Shown: positions 1-8,265, numbered from the stretch's first letter. The stretch: 64,000 nucleotides of DNA from UBA8190 sp003453695 (GCA_036796975.1 DAIRBY010000012.1:1-64000), one strand, 5' to 3'. The notes: a model not told the origin generated them from the letters alone. Made by a program: numbers and translations.

Positions 1-1
1 G

Positions 2-74
2 CGCCCCCGGCAGGACTCGAACCTGCGACGCACGGTTTAGGAAACCGTCGCTCTCTCCTCTGAGCTACGGGGGC
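2..74 (-). tRNA. tRNA-Arg (anticodon CCU)
   Basis: Read on the minus strand, a full cloverleaf is visible. The acceptor stem GCCCCCG pairs with CGGGGGC, the D arm is GCTC/GAGC, the anticodon stem is ACGGT/ACCGT around the loop TTCCTAA, and the T arm is GCAGG TTCGAGT CCTGC. The central loop triplet CCT gives an arginine tRNA reading AGG. The discriminator base is G. Whether CCA is encoded cannot be seen because the window ends one base further on. Confidence 0.95.
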
Positions 75-91
75 GGTGGCAGGCGGCGACG

Positions 92-1204
92 ATGGCGCCG
101 GCGGCCGCTCGGATCGTCAGGCTAGCGCCCAGCACTTGCTCTGCCCGGGCCGGAGCCTTGTCTGCGACACAGCCGTATGCTGGCGGTATCGCCAATGATC
201 AGGCCACCCCGGGTCCCCGTGCCGTCATCGCTCTGGCGGCGTCCGCCGGTGGCGTGGAGGCGCTGACGTCGGTCATCGGGAACCTGCCGGACGACACCGA
301 AGCCGCCGTGCTCGTCGTGCTCCACATCGCCCCCGTCGGCCCGAGCGTGCTCCCCGCCATCATCGGCCGCCACAGCCGGCTCCCCGCATCGCACCCCGCC
401 GACGGCGAAGAGATGCGCGCCGGCCATGTCTACGTGGCGCCACCCGATCATCACCTCATGCTCGACGACGGCCGCATGCGCGTCGTGCGCGGTCCACGGG
501 AGAACGGGCACCGGCCCGCCGCCGACCCGCTGTTTCGCAGCGTGGCCTTCTCCTATGGCAGCCGCTGCGCAGGCGTCGTCCTGTCCGGGGCGTTGGACGA
601 CGGCACGGCCGGGCTGGCCGCCATCAAGGACAGCGGAGGGCTCACCTTGGTGCAGGACCCCGAGGAGGCGGCCTTTCCGGGGATGCCGCTCAACGCCATC
701 GCCTATGTGCATCCCGACCACGTCGCCGGCGTGCGCGAGATCGCCGAGATCCTGGGGCGCTTCTCCAAGGAGGTGGCGACAATGGCAGACGAGGACACCA
801 CGCCGGGTGCCGACACCGGTGCGCTCCCTGCCGAAGAGTCGCCCACGGAGTTCACCTGCCCCGACTGCGGGGGGTCGTTGTGGATGGTGGGCGACCGGCC
901 CATGCGCTTTAGATGCCGCGTTGGCCACAGCTTCTCGGTGGACAGCCTCACACTGGGAAAGCAGGACGCCGTGGAGAGCGCCCTGTGGGCCGCCATCGTC
1001 GCCCTGGAGGAGCGCGCCGATCTGGCCCGGCGCCTGCTCCGGCGAACCGGTGTGTCGCACTCCGACCGGCTGTCGAAGCGCTTCGTCCACGACATCGAGT
1101 ACGCGGAGCAGGGAGCCCTCACGCTCAAACGGCTGGCTGCCGAGCTCATCGGCCCGGCGGGTCACGTGAGGGAGGAGGTGGGCGACGGCGATGGCCAGAG
1201 CTGA
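92..1204 (+). CDS. CheB-like protein-glutamate methylesterase with C-terminal zinc ribbon
   Basis: This is a CheB-type esterase/deamidase catalytic domain without a receiver domain. From this start the Ser-His-Asp triad can be placed at Ser51 (AASAGG), His78 (VVLHIAP) and Asp170 (GALDDGTAG). The C-terminus carries a zinc-ribbon-like tail, with CPDC near residue 256 and CRVGH near 275, as found in free-standing CheB homologues. It overlaps the CheR gene by 14 bases, so the pair is probably co-translated and acts on a signalling protein rather than on flagellar chemoreceptors, since no other che genes are present. The start is uncertain: the ATG used lies only 18 bases from the 5' end of the divergent tRNA, and an in-frame TTG at 158 is an alternative. 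The first 40 residues look non-conserved. Confidence 0.85.
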   Translation: MAPAAARIVRLAPSTCSARAGALSATQPYAGGIANDQATPGPRAVIALAASAGGVEALTSVIGNLPDDTEAAVLVVLHIAPVGPSVLPAIIGRHSRLPASHPADGEEMRAGHVYVAPPDHHLMLDDGRMRVVRGPRENGHRPAADPLFRSVAFSYGSRCAGVVLSGALDDGTAGLAAIKDSGGLTLVQDPEEAAFPGMPLNAIAYVHPDHVAGVREIAEILGRFSKEVATMADEDTTPGADTGALPAEESPTEFTCPDCGGSLWMVGDRPMRFRCRVGHSFSVDSLTLGKQDAVESALWAAIVALEERADLARRLLRRTGVSHSDRLSKRFVHDIEYAEQGALTLKRLAAELIGPAGHVREEVGDGDGQS

Positions 1205-3029
1205 TCCGGACGGGGATCTGGAACGCCTGCTCGAGTACCTGAGAGATTCTCGGGCCTTCGACTTCACGGGGTACAAGCGCGCCAGCTTGTCCCGTCGCAT
1301 CGAGCGACGTATGCAGGCGACGGGGAGCGAGACCTACGACGCCTACACGGAGGTGCTCGAGGCCAACCCCGGGGAATTCGCCCAGCTGTTCGACACCATC
1401 CTCATCAACGTCACTGGATTCGTGCGTGACACCGAGTCTTGGGAGTACCTGGACTCAGAGATCATCCCCGCCATCGTCGATTCCAAGGGTGAAGACGACG
1501 CCATCCGGGTGTGGTCGGCGGGAACGGCGTCCGGCCAGGAGGCCTATTCCCTGGCCGTGCTCCTCGCCCAGGTGCTCGGAGACGAGCGTTTCCGTCGCAC
1601 CGTGAAGATCTACGCCACCGACGTCGACGAAGAGGCGTTGACCCAGGCCCGCCATGCCCGCTATCCCACCAAGGACGTGGTGAGCGCATTCGGCGAACCG
1701 CGCGCCGAGCAGTTCTTCGAAGCCGAGGGGGCCTCGATGGTCTTCCGGCAAGACCTACGCCGATCGATCATCTTCGGCCGCCACGACCTCGTCCAGGACC
1801 CCCCTATCTCGCGCATCGACCTCCTCGTGTGCCGCAACACGCTCATGTACTTCACCGCCGAGATGCAGGTACAAGTGTTGAGCAACTTCCACTTCGCCCT
1901 GGCCGACCATGGGTTCCTCTTTCTGGGCAGGTCGGAGGCGATGGTGAGCCAGACCGGGATCTTCGAGGTGGTGAACCTGAAGCACCGGGTCTTCCGCCGG
2001 ATGGGTGGAAGCGAGCAGCCTCGCGCTCCGCTGGGCGACACCCGGCCGCTGCGGCTGGTCCAACCGGATCCCGACGGCTCCGGGACGATGATCCGGATCG
2101 CCTTCGAGGAATCACCTGTGGCTCAGCTGGTGGTGGACCGCGGCGGCCAGGTCTCCGCTGTCAACCGCCGGGCGCGAGCCCTGTTCGGCCTGGGCTTCGA
2201 CTCCCCCGGCAAAGCGCTCAAGGACCTGCAGGTCTCCTACCGTCCCCTCGAGATCCGCTCGCTCGTGGACGAGGTCATCACGAACGGCCGCCCGATGATT
2301 GTCCACGACGTCGAGTGGACGACATCCGCCGGAGAGCAGGAGTTCTTCGAAGTCGCTCTGCTGCCCGTGACGTCCGATCACAGTACGGGGGTCATGATCA
2401 GCTACACGCAGGTGGGCCGGTACAGGGCACTGCGCGACGAGCTGCAGCGGTCTCAACGGGAGCTGGAGAGCGCCTACGAAGAGCTGCAGTCGACCGTCGA
2501 AGAGCTGGAGACGACCAACGAAGAGCTGCAGTCCACCAACGAGGAGCTGGAGACGACAAACGAGGAGCTCCATTCCACCAACGAGGAGCTGGAGACGATG
2601 AACGAGGAGCTCCAGTCGACCAACGAGGAGCTCGAGACGGCCAACGGCGAGCTACGGGACCGGGAGCTCGCCCTCGACCGGTCGAACACCTTCCTCGAGT
2701 CCATCCTGGGCAGCCTGACCACGTGCGTCGTGGTCCTCACCCGTGACATGGAGGTGCGGGCCTGGAACCGCGCCGCCGAGGACATGTGGGGTCTGCGATC
2801 CGACGAGGTCGAAGGATCGCACTTCCTCAACCTGGACATCGGCCTGCCCACGGACCAGCTACGGGCCCCGATCCGAGCGGCGTTGACGGGAAGCTCCGAC
2901 AGCCAGGAAGTGAAGCTTCAGGCGGTAAACCGCCGGGGCCGCTCCGTCCTGAGCACCGTCTCCGTCACCCCGCTGCTGGACCACAGAGAGGTGATCGGCG
3001 CCATCCTCGTCATCGAGAACGACACCTGA
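1191..3029 (+). CDS. CheR-type methyltransferase with coiled coil and PAS domain
   Basis: A 612-residue fusion. Residues 1-75 resemble the CheR N-terminal domain (SLSRRIERRM). Residues 80-275 form the SAM-dependent methyltransferase with SAGTASGQEAYS and the VCRNTLMYF motif. A degenerate PAS-like segment follows. Next comes a heptad coiled coil made of eight seven-residue units of EELQSTN/EELETTN type (about residues 430-485). A C-terminal PAS domain follows (about residues 495-610; NRAAEDMWGL). It overlaps the upstream CheB gene. CheB-CheR-PAS sets of this kind usually feed a histidine kinase or anti-sigma circuit. The ATPase gene two loci downstream could belong to the same pathway, but that link is inferred only from proximity. 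Confidence 0.88.
   Translation: MARADPDGDLERLLEYLRDSRAFDFTGYKRASLSRRIERRMQATGSETYDAYTEVLEANPGEFAQLFDTILINVTGFVRDTESWEYLDSEIIPAIVDSKGEDDAIRVWSAGTASGQEAYSLAVLLAQVLGDERFRRTVKIYATDVDEEALTQARHARYPTKDVVSAFGEPRAEQFFEAEGASMVFRQDLRRSIIFGRHDLVQDPPISRIDLLVCRNTLMYFTAEMQVQVLSNFHFALADHGFLFLGRSEAMVSQTGIFEVVNLKHRVFRRMGGSEQPRAPLGDTRPLRLVQPDPDGSGTMIRIAFEESPVAQLVVDRGGQVSAVNRRARALFGLGFDSPGKALKDLQVSYRPLEIRSLVDEVITNGRPMIVHDVEWTTSAGEQEFFEVALLPVTSDHSTGVMISYTQVGRYRALRDELQRSQRELESAYEELQSTVEELETTNEELQSTNEELETTNEELHSTNEELETMNEELQSTNEELETANGELRDRELALDRSNTFLESILGSLTTCVVVLTRDMEVRAWNRAAEDMWGLRSDEVEGSHFLNLDIGLPTDQLRAPIRAALTGSSDSQEVKLQAVNRRGRSVLSTVSVTPLLDHREVIGAILVIENDT
2478..2645 (+). repeat. Eight in-frame 21-bp repeats encoding a coiled coil
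   Basis: Eight consecutive 21-base units each encode EELxxxN-type heptads: EELQSTV, EELETTN, EELQSTN, EELETTN, EELHSTN, EELETMN, EELQSTN and EELETAN. Alternate units match best, so the array behaves as a 42-base repeat. It lies in the linker of the CheR-PAS protein and would form a long parallel coiled coil joining the methyltransferase to its PAS sensor. The length could vary between strains by slippage. Confidence 0.9.
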
Positions 3030-3161
3030 TGCCGGGTATGCACCGGGGGGTGCCGACCGGAGCACGCCGGGAAGGCCTGCTGCGGTCCGGCTTTCCTGGG
3101 TATACGGTTCACGACGGTCGGGCTGTGCAGGAAGGCGTGGTCCGGGATCGTTGGTGAAACG

Positions 3162-3626
3162 TTGACGATCACCCTTGTCCCCCACGAGCAGCAGCGAGCC
3201 CAGGTTCTGAGCCGGGCCGCATCGGCCACCCTCGCAGCCAACGCCACCTCCCTGCTGGCGGAGGAGCTCGTCCTCCAGAGCCGCCTGCTGCGGGGGGGCG
3301 CCGGGTCGTCGCCACGGTTCTTCGTCCTCCATGGCAGCGTCGAGGACCATCGGGTACGGGCGTCGTGGTTCCGAGGGCGTCTGCTCGCCAGTCGGGAGCT
3401 GTTGCGGCGGGCCGAGATGCTCGTGGACTTGCGCGAACGATTCGTGTCAGAACCGGACGGTCCGGTGATGGAAGCCGGTCTTGAGGATCCGGCGGCCGCC
3501 CTGCTCACGCTGGTGCGGTCCTGCGATCGCGTGGGGCTCGTGAAACTCGGCCCGCTGAGCGGGGGGGGGCTTGAGGTGTACCGCGGTGCGCCCCACCGGG
3601 CCCCGGGTGGGGGTGTCCTTCGGTGA
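3162..3626 (+). CDS. Hypothetical protein beside an RsbW-like ATPase
   Basis: I do not recognise this 154-residue protein. It is mostly helical and Leu/Arg-rich with no membrane segment or clear catalytic motif. The start is a TTG; a GTG six bases upstream runs straight into a stop. Its stop codon overlaps the GTG start of the ATPase gene (GTGA), so the two are almost certainly one transcript and are probably functionally linked, for example as partner or target of an anti-sigma-like kinase. That role is inferred from position only. Confidence 0.55.
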   Translation: MTITLVPHEQQRAQVLSRAASATLAANATSLLAEELVLQSRLLRGGAGSSPRFFVLHGSVEDHRVRASWFRGRLLASRELLRRAEMLVDLRERFVSEPDGPVMEAGLEDPAAALLTLVRSCDRVGLVKLGPLSGGGLEVYRGAPHRAPGGGVLR

Positions 3627-4015
3627 GCGACGCTCACTGGTCGCTGCCGCGGCGCGCCTCGAGCGCCGGCGCAGCGCGTTCGGTGATAAAGGAATTCATG
3701 AGCGAGTCGGGATGCTCGGCGGCCGACACGGACCCCGTGGTCCTGGTGGTGAGCGAGCTCGTCTCGAACGCCATCCTGCACGCCGGCGGCGCCGATCAAC
3801 TCATCGAGCTGCGGGCTGACCACCACGCCGGGGTCGTGCACATCGAGGTCCACGACCACGATCCCCGGCCTCCCGAGACCGGCCCCACCCCCGTGGACGC
3901 CGACCGGGGCCGGGGTCTGCTCATCGTCGACCAGCTGGCGCAGGAGTGGGGATGGGAGCCGGTGCGGGGCAACGGCAAGCGTGTGTGGTGCGAGGTGGCC
4001 GTCGGGGCCCGGTGA
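3623..4015 (+). CDS. RsbW-like anti-sigma/serine kinase ATPase domain protein
   Basis: A 130-residue stand-alone HATPase_c_2 (GHKL) domain. The N box is SELVSNAILHA with the Mg-ligand Asn49. A G1/G2-type segment, ADRGRGLLIVDQLA, follows, and the C-terminal GNGKRVWCEV strand is typical of RsbW/SpoIIAB-like regulators. In actinobacteria such proteins act as anti-sigma factors or regulatory serine kinases. No sigma factor or anti-anti-sigma gene lies next to it, so the target is unknown. The gene starts at a GTG overlapping the previous stop by four bases and ends just before the P450 gene. Confidence 0.82.
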   Translation: MSDAHWSLPRRASSAGAARSVIKEFMSESGCSAADTDPVVLVVSELVSNAILHAGGADQLIELRADHHAGVVHIEVHDHDPRPPETGPTPVDADRGRGLLIVDQLAQEWGWEPVRGNGKRVWCEVAVGAR

Positions 4016-4027
4016 CAGAATGCCGGC

Positions 4028-5203
4028 CTGGACCTGAACCCCTTCTCCCGCGAGTTCCAAGAAGACCCCTATCCCGTCTACCGCCGGTTGCGGGACGACG
4101 CCCCCTGTTACCGGCACCCCGAGCTCGGATTCTTCGCCCTCACTCGGTACGCGGACGTCCTCGAGGCTTCGCAGCAGCCCCTGCTCTACAGCTCGGCCCA
4201 GGGCACGACCTTGGAGCACATCGACACGAGCGGCCTTCTCCCCATGATGATCTTCATGGACCCGCCCCGTCACGACGTGCACCGCCGCCTCGTGAGCCGA
4301 GCCTTCACTCCCCGCTCGGTGGCGGCCCTGGAGCCGTTCGTCCGCAAGACCGCCCTCGGCTATCTCGAGCCGCTCGTCGACAAGGGGGGAGGCGACTTCG
4401 TCGAGGAATTCTCGGCCCTGCTCCCCATGGACGTCATCATGGAGTTGATCGGGGTGCCGGCGCCCGACCGTAACCAGCTGCGCCGATGGATGGATGCCAG
4501 CCTGGAACGCACCGAGGAGCCGCCGTTCTTCCCCGACGAAGCCATCCTGGCCATGGCGTCCATGACCGAATACTGGGCGGAGCTGCTGGCCGACAAGCGC
4601 GTCCATCCCGACGACGGCCTCATGAGCCGGCTGTCCGGGGCGGAGGTCAGCGAGGGCGGTGAGACGAGCAGGCTGTCGGACGGGGAGGTCATCGGGTTCT
4701 GCTCCCTCGTCGGGGCGGCCGGCACCGAGACGCTGACCAAGCTGCTCGCCAACGCGGCGGTGCTCTTCCACCGCTGCCCGGACCAGTGGGAGAAGCTGCG
4801 GGCCGATCCCACCTTGGCCGCCGGCGCCGTCGAGGAGACGCTGCGCTACTGGGCACCGTCGCAGTACCAGGGGCGGGTGCTCACCGACGACGTCGAGCTC
4901 CATGGCACGCGCGTGGCGGCCGGATCGCGGGTCCTGCTCGTGACCGGCTCGGCCAACAGAGACGAACGGGAGTACGACGAGGCGGACCGCTTCGACATCG
5001 AGCGCCAAGCCCATCTCGCCGTGGGATTCGGGCACGGCGTGCACTTCTGTCTGGGGGCGGCGCTGGCCCGCCTCGAGGGCCGGGTGGGCCTCGAGGAATT
5101 CTCTGCGCTCTTCCCGCGCTACGACGTGGACGAAGCCAAGGCGAAGCGGGTGCACCAGAGCAACGTCCACGGCTTCTCGAGCGTCCCCTTCGCCGCCGCC
5201 TGA
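4028..5203 (+). CDS. Cytochrome P450
   Basis: A soluble bacterial class I P450. Visible motifs are the I-helix oxygen-binding segment GAAGTETLTK, the K-helix EETLRY (ExxR), and the haem loop FGHGVHFCLGAA with the proximal cysteine near residue 341. The expected N-terminus (LDLNPFSREFQEDPYPVYRRL) is encoded upstream of the first in-frame TTG at 4088, but no ATG/GTG/TTG precedes it. The candidates are CTG at 4028 or 4034. An ATG at 4020 is in another frame and stops after five codons. Either a CTG start or a one-base error explains this. It needs a ferredoxin and reductase encoded elsewhere. The substrate is unknown, though the nearby lipid-catabolic operons make steroid or terpenoid substrates plausible. 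Confidence 0.88.
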   Translation: MDLNPFSREFQEDPYPVYRRLRDDAPCYRHPELGFFALTRYADVLEASQQPLLYSSAQGTTLEHIDTSGLLPMMIFMDPPRHDVHRRLVSRAFTPRSVAALEPFVRKTALGYLEPLVDKGGGDFVEEFSALLPMDVIMELIGVPAPDRNQLRRWMDASLERTEEPPFFPDEAILAMASMTEYWAELLADKRVHPDDGLMSRLSGAEVSEGGETSRLSDGEVIGFCSLVGAAGTETLTKLLANAAVLFHRCPDQWEKLRADPTLAAGAVEETLRYWAPSQYQGRVLTDDVELHGTRVAAGSRVLLVTGSANRDEREYDEADRFDIERQAHLAVGFGHGVHFCLGAALARLEGRVGLEEFSALFPRYDVDEAKAKRVHQSNVHGFSSVPFAAA

Positions 5204-5273
5204 GCGACGGCGGCGGCGGCGCGGCGCGCTCCGGCCCGGCGTCACACTCGGCGCTGGATCGAGGAACCGTCAG

Positions 5274-5279
5274 TAGCCT
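5274..5279 (+). promoter_or_regulatory. Putative -10 box (TAGCCT) of a leaderless transcript
   Basis: TAGCCT ends 7 bases before the ATG at 5287, so transcription would begin at or next to the start codon. No Shine-Dalgarno sequence is present between them and no clear -35 box is visible. The same spacing recurs at about ten other genes in the window. Confidence 0.4.
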
Positions 5280-5286
5280 TGGCCAC

Positions 5287-5646
5287 ATGGGAGCGGCCCG
5301 GCCTGCGAGACAGCGCGACGTCGCCCTCACCGTGCTGTCGGTCGTCCTCGTGCCCGGTTTCCTGGCCATGGGGTGGTGGCAGCTGACCAGGGCGCTGTCG
5401 GGCAACACGCTCAGTTGGGCCTACGTCTTCGAGTGGCCGCTGTTCGCCGGCTACCTCATCTACATCCGCTGGCGCCTGGCCCGCGAAGACCGCCCCGGCG
5501 TGGCGCACCCCGAGGACGCCGCCGGCGAATCGACGGGCGCCGCAGCACGGTCGGCCGGGAACGACGACCAGGAGGACGAGGAGCTCGCCGCCTACAACCG
5601 CTACCTGGCGGCGCTCGAGGAGAGCGGACGACGCAAGCGCTGGTGA
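5287..5646 (+). CDS. Small conserved actinobacterial membrane protein
   Basis: A 119-residue protein with two membrane segments, about residues 10-30 (VALTVLSVVLVPGFLAMGWWQL) and 42-62 (YVFEWPLFAGYLIYIRW). These are joined by the loop ALSGNTLSW and followed by an acidic cytoplasmic tail ending in RYLAALEESGRRKRW. The pattern WWQ-RA-SGN-LSWAY-FEWP is one I associate with a conserved actinobacterial protein of unknown function. The ATG chosen is preceded by a -10-like box at leaderless spacing. Confidence 0.7.
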   Translation: MGAARPARQRDVALTVLSVVLVPGFLAMGWWQLTRALSGNTLSWAYVFEWPLFAGYLIYIRWRLAREDRPGVAHPEDAAGESTGAAARSAGNDDQEDEELAAYNRYLAALEESGRRKRW

Positions 5647-5705
5647 CGTGTCCCGTCGGCCCTGGTCGGCGGGGATCACCATGGGCGTCACACCCCGACG
5701 CCAAT

Positions 5706-6260
5706 ATGGCGCCGATGACCGACGGGGAACCCGGGACCGCCCCGATAGAGGTGCGCACGAGCACCCGGCGGCGAAAGAGCGCCACCGCCTTCTGGCAGAA
5801 CGACACCGTCGTCGTGGTCCTGCCGTCGTGGATGCGTCCCCCCCAGAGCGACGCCATGGTCGAGAACCTGGTGCGTCGGGTGCTGGCGCAGCGGCCCAAC
5901 CGGCATGCATCGGACGGCGATCTGGCCATCCGGGCCGCCTTCCTGGCCCGGCGACATCTGTCGGGCACGCTGCCCCGGTCCATCCGCTGGGTGTCCAACC
6001 AGCACCACCAGTGGGGGTCGTGCTCGCTGGCCAGCCGGGACATCCGGATCTCCGAGCGCCTGCGGGTGGTGCCGCCGTGGGTCCTCGACGCCGTCCTCGT
6101 GCACGAGCTGGCCCATCTGGACGAGCCGTCCCATTCCCGGCGGTTCCACGAGCTGGTCTCCCGTTACCCCCGCACCGAGGAGGCCGACCTCTTCCTGCAG
6201 GGGTTCAGCCTGGGCCTGGAGGGGGCCCCGGACAGGGCCGACAACGCAAGAACCGCCTAG
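5706..6260 (+). CDS. YgjP-like zinc metallopeptidase (DUF45)
   Basis: The protein contains the zinc-protease signature HELAHLDEPSH (HExxH plus a third His in SHSRRFHELV), and upstream of it the WGSCS motif that is typical of the YgjP/DUF45 (WLM-like) family. It is cytoplasmic, about 184 residues, with no signal peptide. Family members are small soluble metallopeptidases of poorly known physiological role. Two in-frame ATGs (5706 and 5715) are possible starts; the second sits 7 bases after a weak CAATAT -10-like box. Confidence 0.82.
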   Translation: MAPMTDGEPGTAPIEVRTSTRRRKSATAFWQNDTVVVVLPSWMRPPQSDAMVENLVRRVLAQRPNRHASDGDLAIRAAFLARRHLSGTLPRSIRWVSNQHHQWGSCSLASRDIRISERLRVVPPWVLDAVLVHELAHLDEPSHSRRFHELVSRYPRTEEADLFLQGFSLGLEGAPDRADNARTA

Positions 6261-6323
6261 CCTCAGCGTTCCGAGTCCCAAGGGGGTCGACGCGGGCGCC
6301 CCCGATCGGGGAGGCGGTTCTTG
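6247..6323. repeat. 12-base inverted repeat spanning an intergenic gap
   Basis: A perfect 12-base arm (CAAGAACCGCCT at 6247-6258) is matched by its reverse complement at 6312-6323, separated by 53 bases. The left arm overlaps the 3' end of the metallopeptidase gene. The right arm covers the TTG start of the next gene. It could fold in RNA as a long-range hairpin hiding that start, or mark paired protein-binding sites. Confidence 0.45.
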
Positions 6324-7061
6324 TCGTCTGAGCGGTTCGCTGGCCTGAAGCGTTGGTTGTCTGCGGCGGCCACCCGGAGCCCCGTGCCCCACCGGCCGGC
6401 GCTCGGTTCGATGGTGATGACCGCCCTGCTGGCCATAGGCGCCGTCCTCGGCTTCGTGGCGGTACGGACGGTGGCCCACACCAGCCCGGGGTCGTCGGCG
6501 TCCGCCCCGACCACCACGACGTCTGCGCCCCCGACCGCCTCGGGGTCCCGGCCCGTCCCGGCCGCCCCGCCCTCCACGACCCTCCCCCCCAAGCCGGCCC
6601 CGAGCCCGGCGCCGGTGACCACGGCCGCCCCCGCCCAGTTGACGGCCTGCACTCCCTCCGATGTGACAGTGACGACCACCACCGCCTACAGCTCGTACCC
6701 GGCCAACTCCTACGTGCAGGTCACCACGGTGGTGCGCGACGTGTTCCCCTGTTCCTTCGTGCCCGAGTCGGTGAGCGGGGCATGCCCGAGCGCCATCTCG
6801 GTGGTGGACGGCTCGGGAGGACAGGTATGGCCGGCGCCCGGCCAGGGCGAGCAGTGTTCGCTGCCCGCCACCCGGACGTTGTCGCCGGGTGACGTGGAGA
6901 CACTGCAGGCGGAATGGAACCAGCAGGTGAAGACCACCTCGGGCCAGTACACCCAGGCACCTCCCGGCAGCTACGTCGCCCTCGGCAGCTGGTCGTGGCA
7001 GCAATCCGGCGGCTCGCCCTACCAGGTGCAGGTCCGTTCGGCGCCGTTCACCATCGGCTGA
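6321..7061 (+). CDS. Membrane-anchored extracytoplasmic protein of unknown function
   Basis: 246 residues. A short cytoplasmic N-terminus is followed by one membrane helix (about residues 28-50, MVMTALLAIGAVLGFVAV), then a Thr/Pro/Ala-rich linker (55-105) and a globular outer domain with four cysteines (TACTPSD, FPCSF, GACPS, EQCSL). That outer domain resembles secreted beta-sandwich domains of the DUF4232/BsuPI sort. The start is a TTG lying inside an inverted repeat. The role is unknown. The neighbour downstream is convergent. Confidence 0.65.
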   Translation: MSSERFAGLKRWLSAAATRSPVPHRPALGSMVMTALLAIGAVLGFVAVRTVAHTSPGSSASAPTTTTSAPPTASGSRPVPAAPPSTTLPPKPAPSPAPVTTAAPAQLTACTPSDVTVTTTTAYSSYPANSYVQVTTVVRDVFPCSFVPESVSGACPSAISVVDGSGGQVWPAPGQGEQCSLPATRTLSPGDVETLQAEWNQQVKTTSGQYTQAPPGSYVALGSWSWQQSGGSPYQVQVRSAPFTIG

Positions 7062-7112
7062 GTCGCCGGCGCGCCGCTGCGGACTCGGCCTTCGAGGCGG
7101 CCAAGGGTCCGA

Positions 7113-8255
7113 TCAGGCCGGCACCTGATCGAGCACGGCGGTCGCCACCAGCTCTTCGAGATAGCGCGTGTCCCACCACGACAGCTGCAGCACCTTGGCG
7201 CGGCGGAAGTAGAGCTGGATGTCGAACTCGACGGTGAAGCCGATGCCCCCGAACACCTGCTGCGCCATGGCGGTGACGTCCCGGTAGGTCTGGCAGGCGA
7301 AGAGCTTGGCCATGGCCCCCAGCCGCCGGGCTTCGGGCCGCCGGGCCGAGGCGGCCCAGGCAGCCTCGTGCACGAGCGTGGTCCCGCCGTCCACCGCCGT
7401 GACGGCGTCGGCCAGGTAGTGGGCGATGGCCTGGAAGGCGCCCAGCGGCTTGTCGAACTGCCGGCGGTCCTTGGCGTACTGGACGGTGATGTCGAGGGCC
7501 TGGCGGGAACCACCCATGGCCTGGGCCGCCAACAGCACGATGGCGTCGTGCATGACGGCGTCCCACGTCGCCCACCCCGACCCCGGTGGTCCCACCCGTT
7601 GCTCGGCGCTCACCGCCACGTCGTCGAGCTCGACCTGGTACTGCGTGTCGGACGACAGCGACATCTGCTGGGTGAGACGCACCGAAGGATCGGAGGGGTC
7701 GACCAGGAACAGGTCGACGTCGGTGTCGCCGTCGCCCGTGCGGGCCAGCACGAGCAGCCGGGAGGCGGCGGCGGCGAAGGCCACGTGGCCCTTGGTGCCT
7801 CGAAGGCGGAAATCCCCGCCGTCGGGCACGGCCCGAAGCGCCACGCCGGCCGGGCCGAACCCGCCCTCGGGCTCGAGCCACGCCGGGGCCAGGATCGTCT
7901 CCCCGGAGCACACCGCCGGAAGCCACCGCTCGGTGAGCTCGGCCGAGCCGGCGCGAGCCAGCGCCCCACCGCACAGCACGGCGCTCACCAGATGGGGCAC
8001 CGGTGCCAGCGCCCTGCCCAGCTCCTCGTACAGCACCACTCCTTCGACGAGTGACATCCCGGCACCACCGTGCTCCTCGGGCAGGAGCAGCCCGATGAGA
8101 TCGAGCTGGCCCAGCTGCTTCCACAGCTCGGGCGGAAAGCCGACGGGGTCGTCCTCCAGGGCCCGCACCACCGCCATGGGCGCGTAGGTGGCGCACACGC
8201 CGCGCACGGTGTCTCGCAGCATCTGCTGCTCGGGGGTGAACTCCAGATCGAGCAC
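7113..8255 (-). CDS. Acyl-CoA dehydrogenase, ChsE/FadE28-like partner subunit
   Basis: A 380-residue acyl-CoA dehydrogenase fold: LDLEFTPEQQMLRDTVR at the N-terminus, DRRQFDKPLGAFQAIAH in the FAD-contact region and VFGGIGFTVEFDIQLYFRRAK near the C-terminus. Like one half of heteromeric steroid dehydrogenases, the middle domain lacks the usual SEPxxGSD segment (it has WLEPEGGFGP), so it may be the non-catalytic or partner subunit of the dehydrogenase encoded at the head of the same operon. The start is GTG, 10 bases after the MaoC gene. It is the last gene of a five-gene minus-strand operon. Confidence 0.83.
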   Translation of the reverse strand: MLDLEFTPEQQMLRDTVRGVCATYAPMAVVRALEDDPVGFPPELWKQLGQLDLIGLLLPEEHGGAGMSLVEGVVLYEELGRALAPVPHLVSAVLCGGALARAGSAELTERWLPAVCSGETILAPAWLEPEGGFGPAGVALRAVPDGGDFRLRGTKGHVAFAAAASRLLVLARTGDGDTDVDLFLVDPSDPSVRLTQQMSLSSDTQYQVELDDVAVSAEQRVGPPGSGWATWDAVMHDAIVLLAAQAMGGSRQALDITVQYAKDRRQFDKPLGAFQAIAHYLADAVTAVDGGTTLVHEAAWAASARRPEARRLGAMAKLFACQTYRDVTAMAQQVFGGIGFTVEFDIQLYFRRAKVLQLSWWDTRYLEELVATAVLDQVPA

Positions 8256-8265
8256 GGTCAGCTCC

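Noticed and set aside
176..181. TATGCT as a -10 box for a leaderless CheB start near 188
   Set aside because: The codon at the expected position is ATC, not an accepted start, so the box is probably chance.
2478..2645. Short tandem repeat considered as a CRISPR-like array
   Set aside because: Units are contiguous, 21 bases, in frame and encode a heptad coiled coil; there are no spacers and no cas genes.
2918..5245. Very long minus-strand open frame (775 codons) opposite the ATPase and P450 genes
   Set aside because: High-G+C antisense frames stay open by codon bias. The forward strand here encodes recognisable ATPase and P450 motifs, and the translation is His/Gly/Arg-rich without any family motif.
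5702..5707. CAATAT as a -10 box for the metallopeptidase ATG at 5715
   Set aside because: It lacks the leading T of the other boxes and overlaps the alternative ATG at 5706; too weak to list as a promoter.
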